From Nocardioides marmorisolisilvae (GTDB lineage Bacteria > Actinomycetota > Actinomycetes > Propionibacteriales > Nocardioidaceae), in NCBI RefSeq assembly GCF_003725775.1, contig NZ_RJSG01000002.1, positions 1,020,400-1,084,399 on the forward strand: 64,000 bases of DNA, in the 5' to 3' direction. Shown piece by piece: positions 1-8,366 of the stretch. The notes beneath the pieces were generated by a model. The model worked only from the letters and a program-made list of their open reading frames with translations. It had not been told where the DNA came from and searched no databases. The translations under genes and the position numbers were made by a program. How positions within the stretch are numbered: position 1 is the first letter of the stretch; every line of letters begins with the position of its first letter.

Positions 1-1395
1 AATGCTGGTTTCAGCACGACCGACCGCACCATCTTCGACGGTGTACGTGTGCTCCGCCCGGGCTGGAGAATCGTCGCGACTCAGGGAGCAGGCGTCGTCC
101 TTGAGCCGGCGGTCTCGGCTGACTTCGACGGATCGGCCGGACAGGCACTGATCGCTTCGGTGTCCGGGCTTCCCGCGACAGCGAGCACGATCCGGCTGGG
201 CCTGACTGGTGGTCGCGACTCACGCCTCCTCGCGGGGCTGCTGGTCAAGGCAGGTGTTCCGGTCCGCGCTTACACCGCGGGCGACGAAGCCGACCCGGAC
301 GTGGTGATCGCCCGTCGCGTCGCGGAGGTGCTTGGCATCGAGCACTCGGTGACCGGCCCGCGCGGATCCAATGCGCGCGGCGACAATCTCGAGGTCGACC
401 CGCGGGCGCGGGTGCGCGAGGCCGTCGCCCTGGGAGAGGGCATGCTCGGGGCCTACGACCGGGTCGGGCGCATCGACGAGTCCTTCAAGCCGGCTCTCAT
501 CCCGTTCTCGGGCAGCGGCGGCGAGATCCTCCGTGGCTACTACGCGAACGCACTGCACGGCGCGGAACTGCCCGACGTCGCGCGACGGGTGCTGCGCAGA
601 CGCGCCCTGGCGCAGGAGAAGCTGCTGACCGCGGACGCCAAGCAGCAGTACCTGGCAGACCTCCAGGACTGGATGGACGCTGTCGTGCGCGCTCCCGGGC
701 TGGCGCTGTCCGACTTCTACCTGCGGCAGCGAACGGCTCGCTGGTCCGGCGCCGCCCGCGGATCGTCCTCGATGGGCTCCCTCGCCTGGCGCCCGTTCTT
801 CGATCATCACGTCGTGCAGGCGGTGCAGGCCGTGCCACTCGCCGAGCGCACCAGCGAACGGTTCTTCGCCTCCCTGATCGACGAGCTGGTGCCGGAACTC
901 GCCGATGTGCCCTTCGTCGGCAAGCGCTGGGCGTTTGAGGAGCTGCCGCCCTCCGATCCAGGTGAGCGTGCACGCTGGGTGCAGCGAGCACCGCTGAAGG
1001 GTGCGCACGGCGAAGGACCCAGCTTCAACTGGCGAACCGATCTCGCGGAGGTTCGTGCGGAACTCGGCTCCATCGTCGAGTCCGCTCCCGACGCGTTCTG
1101 GGCCGTGGTCGACCACCAAGCCGTCGACCGGTACTTGCAGCGAGTGCCCACGGCGGACCGAACGCAGACGGTGCCACTCTGGAACCTCGCTACCGTCGCT
1201 CACGCCGTGGCGAGCTCCGTAGAACTGGGTGAGGAGAAGTTCTCTCCGGCACCCACAGCGATCCACGTTCGCCGATCGTCGGGTGAAGCGCCGACGGCAC
1301 CCCGGATCACGCTTTCCGCGTACTCACGTGCTGCCGCGAAGCGCGTCTATCTGCGACTGGCGTCGGCCAGAGCGGCCTTCAGCCGACGACGCTGA
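1..1395 (+). CDS. Asparagine-synthetase-like protein (5' end outside window)
   Basis: The reading frame is open from base 1, so the true start and probably the N-terminal glutaminase domain lie upstream. The visible part is the C-terminal synthetase (PP-loop ATP pyrophosphatase) domain: the ATP-binding loop reads TGGRDSRLL about 70 residues in, followed by the Rossmann-like core and a long helical tail ending in several arginines. Family members activate a carboxylate with ATP and transfer an amino group; in actinobacteria such stand-alone copies are often found in polysaccharide or peptide-tailoring clusters rather than in asparagine supply. The neighbours inside the window do not decide this. 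It converges on the chelatase gene with only 6 bases between stops. Confidence 0.8.
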   Translation, partial: NAGFSTTDRTIFDGVRVLRPGWRIVATQGAGVVLEPAVSADFDGSAGQALIASVSGLPATASTIRLGLTGGRDSRLLAGLLVKAGVPVRAYTAGDEADPDVVIARRVAEVLGIEHSVTGPRGSNARGDNLEVDPRARVREAVALGEGMLGAYDRVGRIDESFKPALIPFSGSGGEILRGYYANALHGAELPDVARRVLRRRALAQEKLLTADAKQQYLADLQDWMDAVVRAPGLALSDFYLRQRTARWSGAARGSSSMGSLAWRPFFDHHVVQAVQAVPLAERTSERFFASLIDELVPELADVPFVGKRWAFEELPPSDPGERARWVQRAPLKGAHGEGPSFNWRTDLAEVRAELGSIVESAPDAFWAVVDHQAVDRYLQRVPTADRTQTVPLWNLATVAHAVASSVELGEEKFSPAPTAIHVRRSSGEAPTAPRITLSAYSRAAAKRVYLRLASARAAFSRRR

Positions 1396-1401
1396 TCAGT
1401 G

Positions 1402-2145
1402 TCAGACCGGCACGAGCTCGACCGCTCCCACGGCGTACCGGGCCAGGATGGTCCGGGCGACCTCGGGGTCGGCGCCCAGCGGCTCGGAGACGGCGACCGC
1501 GCCGGCTTCGATGGCCAGCTCGGCTGCCCGGTCCGGCAGGAAGCCGGGGGCCAGGAACATCGAGGCGACGGCGACGTGGCGGCGACCCTCGGCCCGGAAG
1601 GCGCGGACCGCCTCACCGGTGGCCGGGGGAGTCGTCGAGGCGAAGGCCGCGGTGACGGGGAGCTTGTGGTGAGCACCCCAGACGCGGGCGAGCCGCGCGA
1701 CGGCCTGGTTGGCCAGCGGGTCGGAGGAACCGGCAGCAGCCAGCACCAGGGCGTCGAGCTCGCGCACGCGGGCGGCGCTCAGCGCCTCACGCAGGCGCTT
1801 GTCGAGCACCTCGAGGAACGCGTGCTCCAGGCCGAGGACCTTGGTGGCGCGGATGCGCAGGCCCGGGTGAGAGGCCGTCGCGGCAGCGATCACCTCGGGC
1901 ACGTCCACCTTCGCGTGGAACGCCTCGGAGAGGAGGAGCGGGACCACCACGATCTCCTCGAACTTCGCACGGACCAGTTTGTTCACGGTCGTCTCGAACG
2001 ACGGCCGCACGTGGTCGAGGAACGCGACCTCGATCCGCAGGTCCGGTCGCATCAGACGGGTCTCCGCGACGAGCGCTTCGATGGTCGCCTTCGATCGGGG
2101 ATCACGACTGCCGTGGGCAAGCGCGATGAGGGCTGGAGCGGTCAT
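1402..2145 (-). CDS. CbiX/SirB-type sirohydrochlorin chelatase
   Basis: 247 residues. The N-terminus reads MTAPALIALAHGSRDP, with the conserved AHGSRD metal-binding histidine of the CbiX/SirB chelatases, and a second CbiX-like half follows (about residues 125-240), the two-domain layout common in actinobacteria. The enzyme would insert Fe (or Co) into sirohydrochlorin; as the last gene of a sulfite-reductase operon its likely job is to supply siroheme to that reductase. The start at 2145 is chosen because AAGGGAG lies about 9 bases upstream; a longer frame to 2286 has no such site and would run into the preceding gene. Confidence 0.85.
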   Translation of the reverse strand: MTAPALIALAHGSRDPRSKATIEALVAETRLMRPDLRIEVAFLDHVRPSFETTVNKLVRAKFEEIVVVPLLLSEAFHAKVDVPEVIAAATASHPGLRIRATKVLGLEHAFLEVLDKRLREALSAARVRELDALVLAAAGSSDPLANQAVARLARVWGAHHKLPVTAAFASTTPPATGEAVRAFRAEGRRHVAVASMFLAPGFLPDRAAELAIEAGAVAVSEPLGADPEVARTILARYAVGAVELVPV

Positions 2146-2212
2146 GGACCGGTCTCCCTTCTCTTCGATCTCGCGGTGACGTCGTTGTCGGTGCGATGTT
2201 GCGTGGTGGTGG

Positions 2213-2959
2213 TTACTGGTGGATTCCGCACTCGGTCTTGTTCTGACCGGCCCACCGTCCGCTGCGCGGGTCGTCACCGGGCGCAACGCGCGAGGTGCAC
2301 GGCCAGCAGCCGATGGAGGGGTAGCCGTCGTACTGCAGGGGGTTCACGAGCACGCCGTTCTCGGCGATGTACTTCTCGACCTCGTCGTCGGTCCAGCGGG
2401 CCAGCGGCGAGACCTTGACCTTCTGCTTCTTCTCGTCCCAACCGACGACCGGCGCGATCACCCGGTTGTGGGTCTCCGCGCGCCGCAGGCCGGTGGCCCA
2501 GGCGTCGTAGGACTTCATGATGTTGTTCAGCGGGTCGACTTTGCGCATCTTGCAGCACAGGTCCGGGTCGCGCTTGTAGAGCTCGGCGCCGAACTCGGCG
2601 TCCTGCTCGGCCACGGTCTGCACCGGGGTGATGTTGAGCAGGTTCACCGGCATGGTCGCGGCCACGGCGTCACGGGTGCCGATGGTCTCGGCGAAGTGGT
2701 AGCCGGTGTCGAGGAAGATCACGTCCACGCCGGGAGCGACCTTGGAGACCAGGTGCGCCAGGACCGCGTCGCCCATCGAGGAGGTGACGCAGAAGCGTGA
2801 GCCGAAGGTGGCCACGGCCCACTCGATGATGTTCTCGGCCGGGGCCAGCTCGAGCTCGGCTCCGACCTGGAAGACCAGGTCCTTGAGCTCCTCGGTGCTG
2901 CGGCCCTCGGTGAGCGAGCCGCGCGCGTTGCGGGCGGCCTGCGTGGTGGCGGCAGTCAT
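2213..2959 (-). CDS. cysH: Phosphoadenylyl/adenylyl-sulfate reductase
   Basis: 248 residues. Reduces activated sulfate (APS or PAPS) to sulfite in the cytoplasm. Seen: the PP-loop-like SSMGDAVLAH segment near residue 60, the pairs LCCKMRKVDPL and IGCWPCTSRV, and the C-terminal KTECGIH. The CC...CxxC pattern binds a [4Fe-4S] cluster in assimilatory APS reductases, so APS rather than PAPS is the likely substrate; the C-terminal Cys is the catalytic one. Its start overlaps the stop of the upstream zinc-ribbon gene by 4 bases, so it is translated as part of the sulfite-reductase operon. Confidence 0.92.
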   Translation of the reverse strand: MTAATTQAARNARGSLTEGRSTEELKDLVFQVGAELELAPAENIIEWAVATFGSRFCVTSSMGDAVLAHLVSKVAPGVDVIFLDTGYHFAETIGTRDAVAATMPVNLLNITPVQTVAEQDAEFGAELYKRDPDLCCKMRKVDPLNNIMKSYDAWATGLRRAETHNRVIAPVVGWDEKKQKVKVSPLARWTDDEVEKYIAENGVLVNPLQYDGYPSIGCWPCTSRVAPGDDPRSGRWAGQNKTECGIHQ

Positions 2960-3132
2960 CGGTCACCTCCCAGAGGCGGCCGGGACAGGTTTCCGATCAT
3001 GGTGACCTTGAACGCCCGCAGGCACGACCGGCATTCCCACTCCCCGTGACCCGAGCCCTGGTCGGACTCGTGCGGCCACAGGTTCTGGTCCCCGCAGTAG
3101 GGGCAGTGGTTCAGCACGGTGCGCTCGGTCAT
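2956..3132 (-). CDS. Small zinc-ribbon protein of the sulfur operon
   Basis: 58 residues beginning MTERTVLNHCPYCGDQNLWP. It has two CxxC knuckles (CPYC and CRSC, about 27 residues apart), so a zinc ribbon or rubredoxin-like fold is likely. The start at 3132 lies one base after the stop of the sulfite reductase gene, and the stop overlaps the cysH start (ATGA). Small proteins of this kind sit between sulfite reductase and cysH in several actinobacteria, but I know of no assigned function. A longer frame up to 3183 would overlap the sulfite reductase and is not supported. Confidence 0.75.
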   Translation of the reverse strand: MTERTVLNHCPYCGDQNLWPHESDQGSGHGEWECRSCLRAFKVTMIGNLSRPPLGGDR

Positions 3133-3133
3133 C

Positions 3134-4852
3134 TCAGATGCTCTCCAGCGTCTTCTCGCCGTTGAGCAGCACCTCGTCGGCACGCTGCACCCAGGTCTGG
3201 AACAGCTCGCCGTCCTCGCGGTCGGCCAGGTAGTTCGTCACCACGGTGGTCACGTAGTCGTCGAGACCGGCACTGGTCACCTTGTGCGCGCGCAGCTTGC
3301 GGCCGAAGTTCGCGCCGAGGCCGAGGCCACCGCCGAGGTGCACCTGGAAGCCCTCGACCTGGTTGCCGTCGTCGTCCAGGACGAGCTGACCCTTGAGGCC
3401 GATGTCGGCCACCTGGGTCCGCGCGCACGCGTTGGGGCAGCCGTTGACGTTGATCGAGATCGGGGAGTCGAGGTCGGGGAACCGGTTCTCCAGGACACCG
3501 ATGAGGGCGGTCGCCCGGTCCTTGGTGTCCACGATCGCGAGCTTGCAGAACTCGATGCCGGTGCAGGCCATCGTGCGCCGGCGCCAGTTGCTCGGGTTCG
3601 CGGTCAGGCCGATGGTCTCCAGGTCGGCGACGAACGCGTCGACGTTGGCGCCGGGCACGCCGATGACGACGAGCTTCTGGTACGCCGTGAGGCGGGCGCC
3701 CTGGGCACCGTGCTTCTCGACGAGCTCGCCCAGCCCGGTCAGGACCGGACCGGCGGTGCGGCCGACGACCGGAGCGACGCCGATGTAGAAGTTGCCGTCC
3801 TTCTGCTCGTGCACGCCGATGTGGTCACCCTGGTGCTGCGGGACCTCGGGGGAGTCGCAGGTGACGAGCTTCGTGCCGAGGTACTCGTTCTCGAGGACCT
3901 CGCGGAACTTCTCCACGCCCCAGTCGGCGACCAGGAACTTCAGGCGGGCCCGCGAGCGCAGCCGGCGGTAGCCGTAGTCGCGGAAGATGCCGGCCACGCC
4001 TTCCCAGACGTCGGGGACCTGCTCGGTCGGGATCCAGACACCGAGCTTCTGGGCCAGCATCGGGTTGGTCGAGAGACCACCGCCGACCCAGACGTCGAAG
4101 CCGGGGCCGTGCTCGGGGTGCACCGTGCCGACGAACGACACGTCGTTGACCTCGGGGGCCACGTCGTGGCTCGGGTGGCCGGTGAGCGCGGTCTTGAACT
4201 TGCGCGGCAGGTTGGAGAACGCCGGGTTGTTCAGCGCGCGGCGCTTGATCTCCAGCAGCGCCTCGGAGCCGTCGATGAGCTCGTCCTTGGCGATGCCGGC
4301 GACCGGCGAACCCAGGAACGGGCGGGGGGAGTCGCCGCACGCCTCGAGCGTGGTCAGGCCGACCGCGTCGAGCCGCTCCCAGATCGTCGGGACGTTCTCG
4401 ACCTCGATCCAGTGGTACTGGATGTTGTTGCGGTCGGTGACGTCCGCGGTGTCGCGGGCGAACTCGGTGCTGATCGCGCCCAGCGTGCGCAGCGCGTCGG
4501 CCGAGAGGATCTGGCCGTCGGTGCGGACCCGCATCATGAAGAAGCGGTCGTCGAGCTCGTGCTCCTCGAGCGCGCCGGTCTTGCCGCCGTCGATGCCCGG
4601 CTTGCGCTGGGTGTAGAGACCCATCCAGCGGAAGCGGCCACCGAGGTCGGCCGGGTCGATCGAGTCGAAGCCGCGCTTGGAGTAGGTGTAGAGGATCCGG
4701 TCCCGCACGTTGAGCGGGTCGTTGTCCTTCTTGGACTGCTCGTTCTTGTTCAGGGGCTCGCGCAGGCCGAACGACCACTGGCCCTCGGCGCGCTTGGGCC
4801 GGGGCACCTCGGTGTGGCGAGGCGGTTGCGAATCGAAACGCAGGTCAGGCAT
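3134..4852 (-). CDS. sir: Ferredoxin-dependent sulfite reductase (NirA/SirA type)
   Basis: 572 residues, normal family length. Six-electron reduction of sulfite to sulfide, using reduced ferredoxin, in sulfate assimilation. Seen: two nitrite/sulfite reductase half-domains; four cysteines in the classic siroheme/[4Fe-4S] pattern at Cys430, Cys436, Cys472 and Cys476 (ACTGIEFC ... NGCPNAC). Tyr80 and Cys172 are 92 residues apart, the same spacing as the Tyr69-Cys161 covalent pair of Mycobacterium tuberculosis NirA, which supports sulfite reductase rather than nitrite reductase. The genes downstream are a zinc-ribbon gene, cysH and a siroheme chelatase, all sulfur-related. A short leader peptide precedes it. 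Confidence 0.93.
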   Translation of the reverse strand: MPDLRFDSQPPRHTEVPRPKRAEGQWSFGLREPLNKNEQSKKDNDPLNVRDRILYTYSKRGFDSIDPADLGGRFRWMGLYTQRKPGIDGGKTGALEEHELDDRFFMMRVRTDGQILSADALRTLGAISTEFARDTADVTDRNNIQYHWIEVENVPTIWERLDAVGLTTLEACGDSPRPFLGSPVAGIAKDELIDGSEALLEIKRRALNNPAFSNLPRKFKTALTGHPSHDVAPEVNDVSFVGTVHPEHGPGFDVWVGGGLSTNPMLAQKLGVWIPTEQVPDVWEGVAGIFRDYGYRRLRSRARLKFLVADWGVEKFREVLENEYLGTKLVTCDSPEVPQHQGDHIGVHEQKDGNFYIGVAPVVGRTAGPVLTGLGELVEKHGAQGARLTAYQKLVVIGVPGANVDAFVADLETIGLTANPSNWRRRTMACTGIEFCKLAIVDTKDRATALIGVLENRFPDLDSPISINVNGCPNACARTQVADIGLKGQLVLDDDGNQVEGFQVHLGGGLGLGANFGRKLRAHKVTSAGLDDYVTTVVTNYLADREDGELFQTWVQRADEVLLNGEKTLESI

Positions 4853-4922
4853 TTCTCGGGTGGGTCCTTCGCTGAAAAAGGGGGCGCACGCGACGCTGCG
4901 TACGTGGTGAACGTCGGCGAGT

Positions 4923-5012
4923 TCAGCGGGGCCAACACATCATGCTGCCGGTACGACCCAGGTCCACGTGACGACGCGTCACGAGCCAGGTCGAGGTGGC
5001 GGCACTGATCAT
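4923..5012 (-). CDS. Cysteine-type leader peptide of the sulfur operon
   Basis: A 29-codon frame on the minus strand, 70 bases upstream of the sulfite reductase start. It starts ATG at 5012 (an internal GTG at 4982 is an alternative) and contains TRRHVDLGRTGSMMCW near its end, then stops. The RRHVDLxR...C pattern is that of the small leader peptides found in front of sulfur-assimilation and transport genes in many actinobacteria, where translation of the terminal Cys codon is thought to sense cysteine supply. Here a single Cys codon (residue 26) lies four codons before the stop. The ribosome site is weak. Role inferred from motif and position. Confidence 0.7.
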   Translation of the reverse strand: MISAATSTWLVTRRHVDLGRTGSMMCWPR

Positions 5013-5054
5013 GGGACAAGTCTCAGGTTCCGGACTGCTCTTCCACAAACCGGA

Positions 5055-5071
5055 ATCTCATGCAATGAGAT
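5055..5071. promoter_or_regulatory. Palindromic operator candidate between sir leader and glyA
   Basis: Perfect inverted repeat ATCTCAT-gca-ATGAGAT, lying 43 bases upstream of the leader-peptide start and 70 bases upstream of glyA. Its length and symmetry suit a dimeric repressor or activator; the closer gene is the sulfur operon. No regulator gene is adjacent. Confidence 0.45.
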
Positions 5072-5128
5072 GCTTGTCCGGCATTTGGTACACGGCTGGC
5101 CGCCCCGGACACCCCCGGAACCCGGCCC

Positions 5129-5134
5129 TAGGCT
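5129..5134 (+). promoter_or_regulatory. -10 element of leaderless glyA promoter
   Basis: TAGGCT followed by exactly six bases and then the glyA ATG at 5141. CGGACA at 5106-5111 is a weak -35 match with a 17-base spacer. The geometry predicts transcription starting at or next to the A of the start codon. Confidence 0.6.
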
Positions 5135-5140
5135 GTGCCC

Positions 5141-6589
5141 ATGAGCGCTGAATCCCTCGCGAAGACGACCTCTGCCGCCTACGACGCCATGCTGGAGGTC
5201 ATCGCCTCGGTCGAGCCGCGTGTGGCGGAGGCCACACGCAAGGAGCTGGCTGACCAGCGCTCGTCGCTCAAGCTGATCGCCTCGGAGAACTACGCCTCCC
5301 CGGCCGTGCTGCTCACTATGGGCACCTGGTTCTCCGACAAGTACGCCGAGGGCACCGTCGGGCACCGCTTCTACGCGGCCTGCCAGAACGTCGACACGAT
5401 CGAGTCGCTGGCCGCCGAGCACGCCCGCGAGCTCTTCGGCGCGCCGTACGCCTACGCCCAGCCGCACTCGGGCATCGACGCCAACCTGGTCGCGTTCTGG
5501 TCGATCCTGGCCCACCGCGTCGAGACCCCGGCGCTGGAGAAGTACAACGTCAAGAACGTCAACGAGCTCTCCGAGACCGACTGGGAGCAGCTGCGCCACG
5601 AGTTCGGCAACCAGCGCCTGCTCGGCATGGCCCTGGACGCCGGCGGTCACCTGACCCACGGCTTCCGCCCGAACATCAGCGGCAAGATGTTCCACCAGCA
5701 GCAGTACGGCACCGACCCGGAGACCGGCCTGCTCGACTACGACGTGGTCGCCGCCAAGGCCCGCGAGTTCAAGCCGGCTGTCCTGGTCGCCGGTTACTCG
5801 GCCTACCCGCGCCGGGTGAACTTCGCCAAGATGCGCGAGATCGCCGACGAGGTCGGCGCGACCCTGATGGTCGACATGGCGCACTTCGCCGGTCTGGTCG
5901 CGGGCAAGGTCTTCACCGGTGACGAGAACCCGGTGCCGTTCGCGCACATCACCACGACGACCACCCACAAGTCGCTGCGCGGCCCGCGCGGTGGCCTGGT
6001 GCTGGCCCAGGAGGAGTTCGCGGCCGACGTCGACCGCGGCTGCCCGATGGTGCTCGGCGGCCCGCTCTCGCACGTGATGGCTGCCAAGGCCGTGGCGCTG
6101 GCCGAGGCGCGCCAGCCGTCGTTCCAGACCTACGCCCAGAACATCGCCGACAACGCCAAGGCGCTGGCCGAGGGCTTCCTGTCCCGCGACGCCAAGCTCG
6201 TCACCGGCGGCACCGACAACCACATCGTGCTGCTCGACGTCGCCTCGTTCGGCCTGACCGGTCGCCAGGCCGAGTCGGCGCTGCTCGACGCCGGAGTGGT
6301 CACCAACCGCAACTCGGTCCCGAACGACCCGAACGGTGCCTGGTACACGACCGGCGTCCGCCTGGGCACGCCGGCGCTGACCACCCGTGGCTTCGGCAAG
6401 GACGAGTTCGACACGGTCGCCTCGATGATCGTCGAGGTGCTCTCGAACACCACGCCGGGCACCATCAGTGCCGGCGCGCCGTCGAAGGCGACGTACAACC
6501 TGGCCGACGGTGTCGCCGACCGGATCCGCGCGCAGTCCGCCGAGCTGCTCGAGGCGAACCCGCTGTACCCGGGTCTCGAGCTGAGCTGA
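5141..6589 (+). CDS. glyA: Serine hydroxymethyltransferase
   Basis: 482 residues. PLP enzyme converting serine plus tetrahydrofolate to glycine plus 5,10-methylene-THF, the main source of one-carbon units. Seen: [13 protein letters not shown] near the N-terminus, the HxxxG-type core, and the PLP lysine in [15 protein letters not shown]. At 482 residues it is about 50 longer than the usual 420-430; extra sequence lies in the first third (the [20 protein letters not shown] stretch), a known feature of one actinobacterial SHMT subgroup. The start is set at ATG 5141 because a TAGGCT -10 lies six bases upstream; a GTG two codons earlier overlaps that spacer. Confidence 0.95.
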   Translation: MSAESLAKTTSAAYDAMLEVIASVEPRVAEATRKELADQRSSLKLIASENYASPAVLLTMGTWFSDKYAEGTVGHRFYAACQNVDTIESLAAEHARELFGAPYAYAQPHSGIDANLVAFWSILAHRVETPALEKYNVKNVNELSETDWEQLRHEFGNQRLLGMALDAGGHLTHGFRPNISGKMFHQQQYGTDPETGLLDYDVVAAKAREFKPAVLVAGYSAYPRRVNFAKMREIADEVGATLMVDMAHFAGLVAGKVFTGDENPVPFAHITTTTTHKSLRGPRGGLVLAQEEFAADVDRGCPMVLGGPLSHVMAAKAVALAEARQPSFQTYAQNIADNAKALAEGFLSRDAKLVTGGTDNHIVLLDVASFGLTGRQAESALLDAGVVTNRNSVPNDPNGAWYTTGVRLGTPALTTRGFGKDEFDTVASMIVEVLSNTTPGTISAGAPSKATYNLADGVADRIRAQSAELLEANPLYPGLELS

Positions 6590-6590
6590 C

Positions 6591-7730
6591 CTAGCTCGTG
6601 GCCTCGACCAGGTCGAGGACGTAGCGGGTGATCGCCGCGCGCGACGCGGCGATCGCCTGCACCTCGGGCGTCAGCGGTCCGTGCACCAGGTCCCACGGGA
6701 ACGCGGACACCCCCGTGAACAGCAACAGGTGCACGGCGTGCGCCCTGCGCAGCACGGCCAGGTCGATCGCGTAGCCCTCAGCCGCCAGCCCGTGGTGGTA
6801 GGCCACCAGGCAGGCTTCGTCCCGCTCGGCCAGGTCGTCGCTGCTGCGCGCCCCGATCTGGACGTCGCCGACGAGCAGCTGGCCCAGGTCGAAGCCGACC
6901 GGCAGCTCCATCCAGAAGCCGAAGTCGATGAGGGTGAACGAGGTCTCGTCGTCGGGACGCACCAGCAGGTTGTTGGGGCAGGCATCGCCGTGGGCGTTGG
7001 CGGTCGGCAGGGCCATCAGCTCGTGGCCGTAGTCCCAGATGTTCTCGGCGATCGCGAGCAGCCGCCCGCGCAGGGCGGCATCGAAGGAGCCGGCGATGAG
7101 CGGGTGCTCCCAGAGCTCGTCGACGCGCAGCATCGGGAACACCTGGTGGGTCAGCCGACCGCCGATGTAGGCACCGACGTTCCAGTCGAACTCGCCGACG
7201 CCGGCGCGGACGGCCACCTCCGGGCTGCCGGCCATCCGGCCGAGCAGGTGCGCGGCTCGCTCGTAGCGGGGCAGGTCCCAGGTCACGGCGCGGATCGGGA
7301 CGTCCTCGAGCCAGATCGATGCCGAGAGCTCGTCGAGCTCGAAGACGCCGAACGAGCGCGGCATCCGCAGCCCGTCCGGGAGCCGGGCTGCCAGGTCGGA
7401 GCGGTAGACCAGGGGCTCGATCCGCCACGGGAAGCCGGTGGCCGCCAGCTCGCGGATCTCCTCGGGGACCTGCTGGAAGATCGCGGAGCGCTCCCAGGAC
7501 TGGACCTGCTTCACGAACAGGCTGAACGGTCGATCCCCGTCGGCGTACCGGGCGGTGCCGCGGACCCGGTGCCGACCCGCGGTGCTGATCGCGTCCAGGC
7601 CGTAGGGGACCTCGGTGACGTCGACGTCGAGCAAGGTCCCGGGCACCTCGGTGCCGTGGCTGCGCGCCACGATCGCGGCGAGCTCGTCGTCGCTGACAGC
7701 TGCTGCTCCGAGCGCTTCACGTCCGCTCAT
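6591..7730 (-). CDS. Phosphotransferase-fold (APH-like) protein
   Basis: 379 residues. The C-terminal half has the aminoglycoside-phosphotransferase/kinase-like signature: HGDACPNNLL (catalytic loop, His-Gly-Asp) about residue 245 and LIDFGFW (Mg-binding Asp) about 20 residues later. The N-terminal half carries a degenerate nucleotide-binding lobe. The natural substrate cannot be told from sequence; many homologues are phosphotransferases for sugars or small molecules rather than drug-resistance enzymes. The stop is one base from the glyA stop (convergent). Start 7730 is chosen because TATCGT lies exactly six bases upstream, shared with the divergent lipoprotein gene. Confidence 0.75.
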   Translation of the reverse strand: MSGREALGAAAVSDDELAAIVARSHGTEVPGTLLDVDVTEVPYGLDAISTAGRHRVRGTARYADGDRPFSLFVKQVQSWERSAIFQQVPEEIRELAATGFPWRIEPLVYRSDLAARLPDGLRMPRSFGVFELDELSASIWLEDVPIRAVTWDLPRYERAAHLLGRMAGSPEVAVRAGVGEFDWNVGAYIGGRLTHQVFPMLRVDELWEHPLIAGSFDAALRGRLLAIAENIWDYGHELMALPTANAHGDACPNNLLVRPDDETSFTLIDFGFWMELPVGFDLGQLLVGDVQIGARSSDDLAERDEACLVAYHHGLAAEGYAIDLAVLRRAHAVHLLLFTGVSAFPWDLVHGPLTPEVQAIAASRAAITRYVLDLVEATS

Positions 7731-7736
7731 GACCGG

Positions 7737-7746
7737 ACGATATCGT
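7737..7746. promoter_or_regulatory. Bidirectional -10 element (palindrome ACGATATCGT)
   Basis: A 10-bp perfect palindrome in a 22-bp intergenic gap. Read rightward, TATCGT (7741-7746) is six bases from the GTG at 7753; read leftward, TATCGT (7742-7737) is six bases from the ATG at 7730. Each -35 region would lie inside the other gene. This is a divergent leaderless promoter pair with overlapping -10 hexamers. Confidence 0.6.
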
Positions 7747-7752
7747 CGCCGG

Positions 7753-8307
7753 GTGCCTCGGACGCGTGCCCTGACCATCGCTCTGGCGACGCTGCTCGTC
7801 GCCTGCCTGGCGCTCGCCGGATGCGGTGGCAGCGGCGACGACTCCGCGCCGAAGAGCCCGACCGCCGGTTTCGTCACCCTGAAGGGGGACGGCTTCACCA
7901 TGAGGCTCCCCGCCAAGGCGACCCGGACGGTGCGGACCGTGCCGACCGCCACCGGCAAGGTCAAGGCGGTGCTCTACAGCACTCCGGACGACCCGAAGGG
8001 GACGTACCTGGTCGCGCTGACGGCGTACCCGACGGGGACCGTCGTGGACCTCGACAAGGCGGTCACCGGGGCGGCCAAGAACATCGGCGGGGTGGTCCGC
8101 GAGAACGACACCGCCAACTACCGCGGGCACGACGCCCGCAACGGCCGGTTCACCGCCGACGCCAGCGGCACCGCGATCACCGTGTTCGTCCGGATGGTCG
8201 ACCTGGGCGGACGCCTGTTCCAGCTCCAGTACGCCGCCAAGGGTGCGGACGTGAAGACGCCGCCCGCCCAGTACGACGCCGTGGCGGCATCGGTCCGGTT
8301 CGAGTAG
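7753..8307 (+). CDS. Secreted lipoprotein, PsbP/MOG1-like size
   Basis: 184 residues. The N-terminus has arginines, a hydrophobic stretch and the lipobox LALAGC at about residues 20-25, so export followed by lipidation of Cys is expected. The mature part is about 160 residues starting with a Gly/Ser/Asp linker; the body alternates short hydrophobic strands (GFTMRLP, GTYLVALTAYP, RLFQLQYAAK) and resembles small extracytoplasmic domains of the DUF1795/PsbP type, though I cannot assign a family. The start is GTG 7753, six bases after a TATCGT -10. Function unknown. Confidence 0.75.
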   Translation: MPRTRALTIALATLLVACLALAGCGGSGDDSAPKSPTAGFVTLKGDGFTMRLPAKATRTVRTVPTATGKVKAVLYSTPDDPKGTYLVALTAYPTGTVVDLDKAVTGAAKNIGGVVRENDTANYRGHDARNGRFTADASGTAITVFVRMVDLGGRLFQLQYAAKGADVKTPPAQYDAVAASVRFE

Positions 8308-8366
8308 GTCACACCCCACGCCCGAGGTGCGGTGAACTCGCGCTCGTGGGCCGTACGGTTGACCCC

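Noticed and set aside
4853-4922. SAM or other riboswitch before sir
   Set aside because: The leader peptide explains the region; the 70 bases left are too short for a known riboswitch and I see no matching core.
3119-5008. Long rightward open frame (629 codons) opposite sir
   Set aside because: It is the complement of the sulfite reductase gene; high GC keeps stop codons rare in this frame. Its protein is Val/Asp/Arg/Leu-rich with no domain.
5009-6223. Leftward frame (404 codons) opposite glyA
   Set aside because: Mirror frame of a well-supported gene; low-complexity protein without motifs.
6681-8340. N-terminal part of a rightward frame ending with the BrkB gene
   Set aside because: It lies opposite the APH-like gene and shadows the lipoprotein; the BrkB-like homology starts at 8367.
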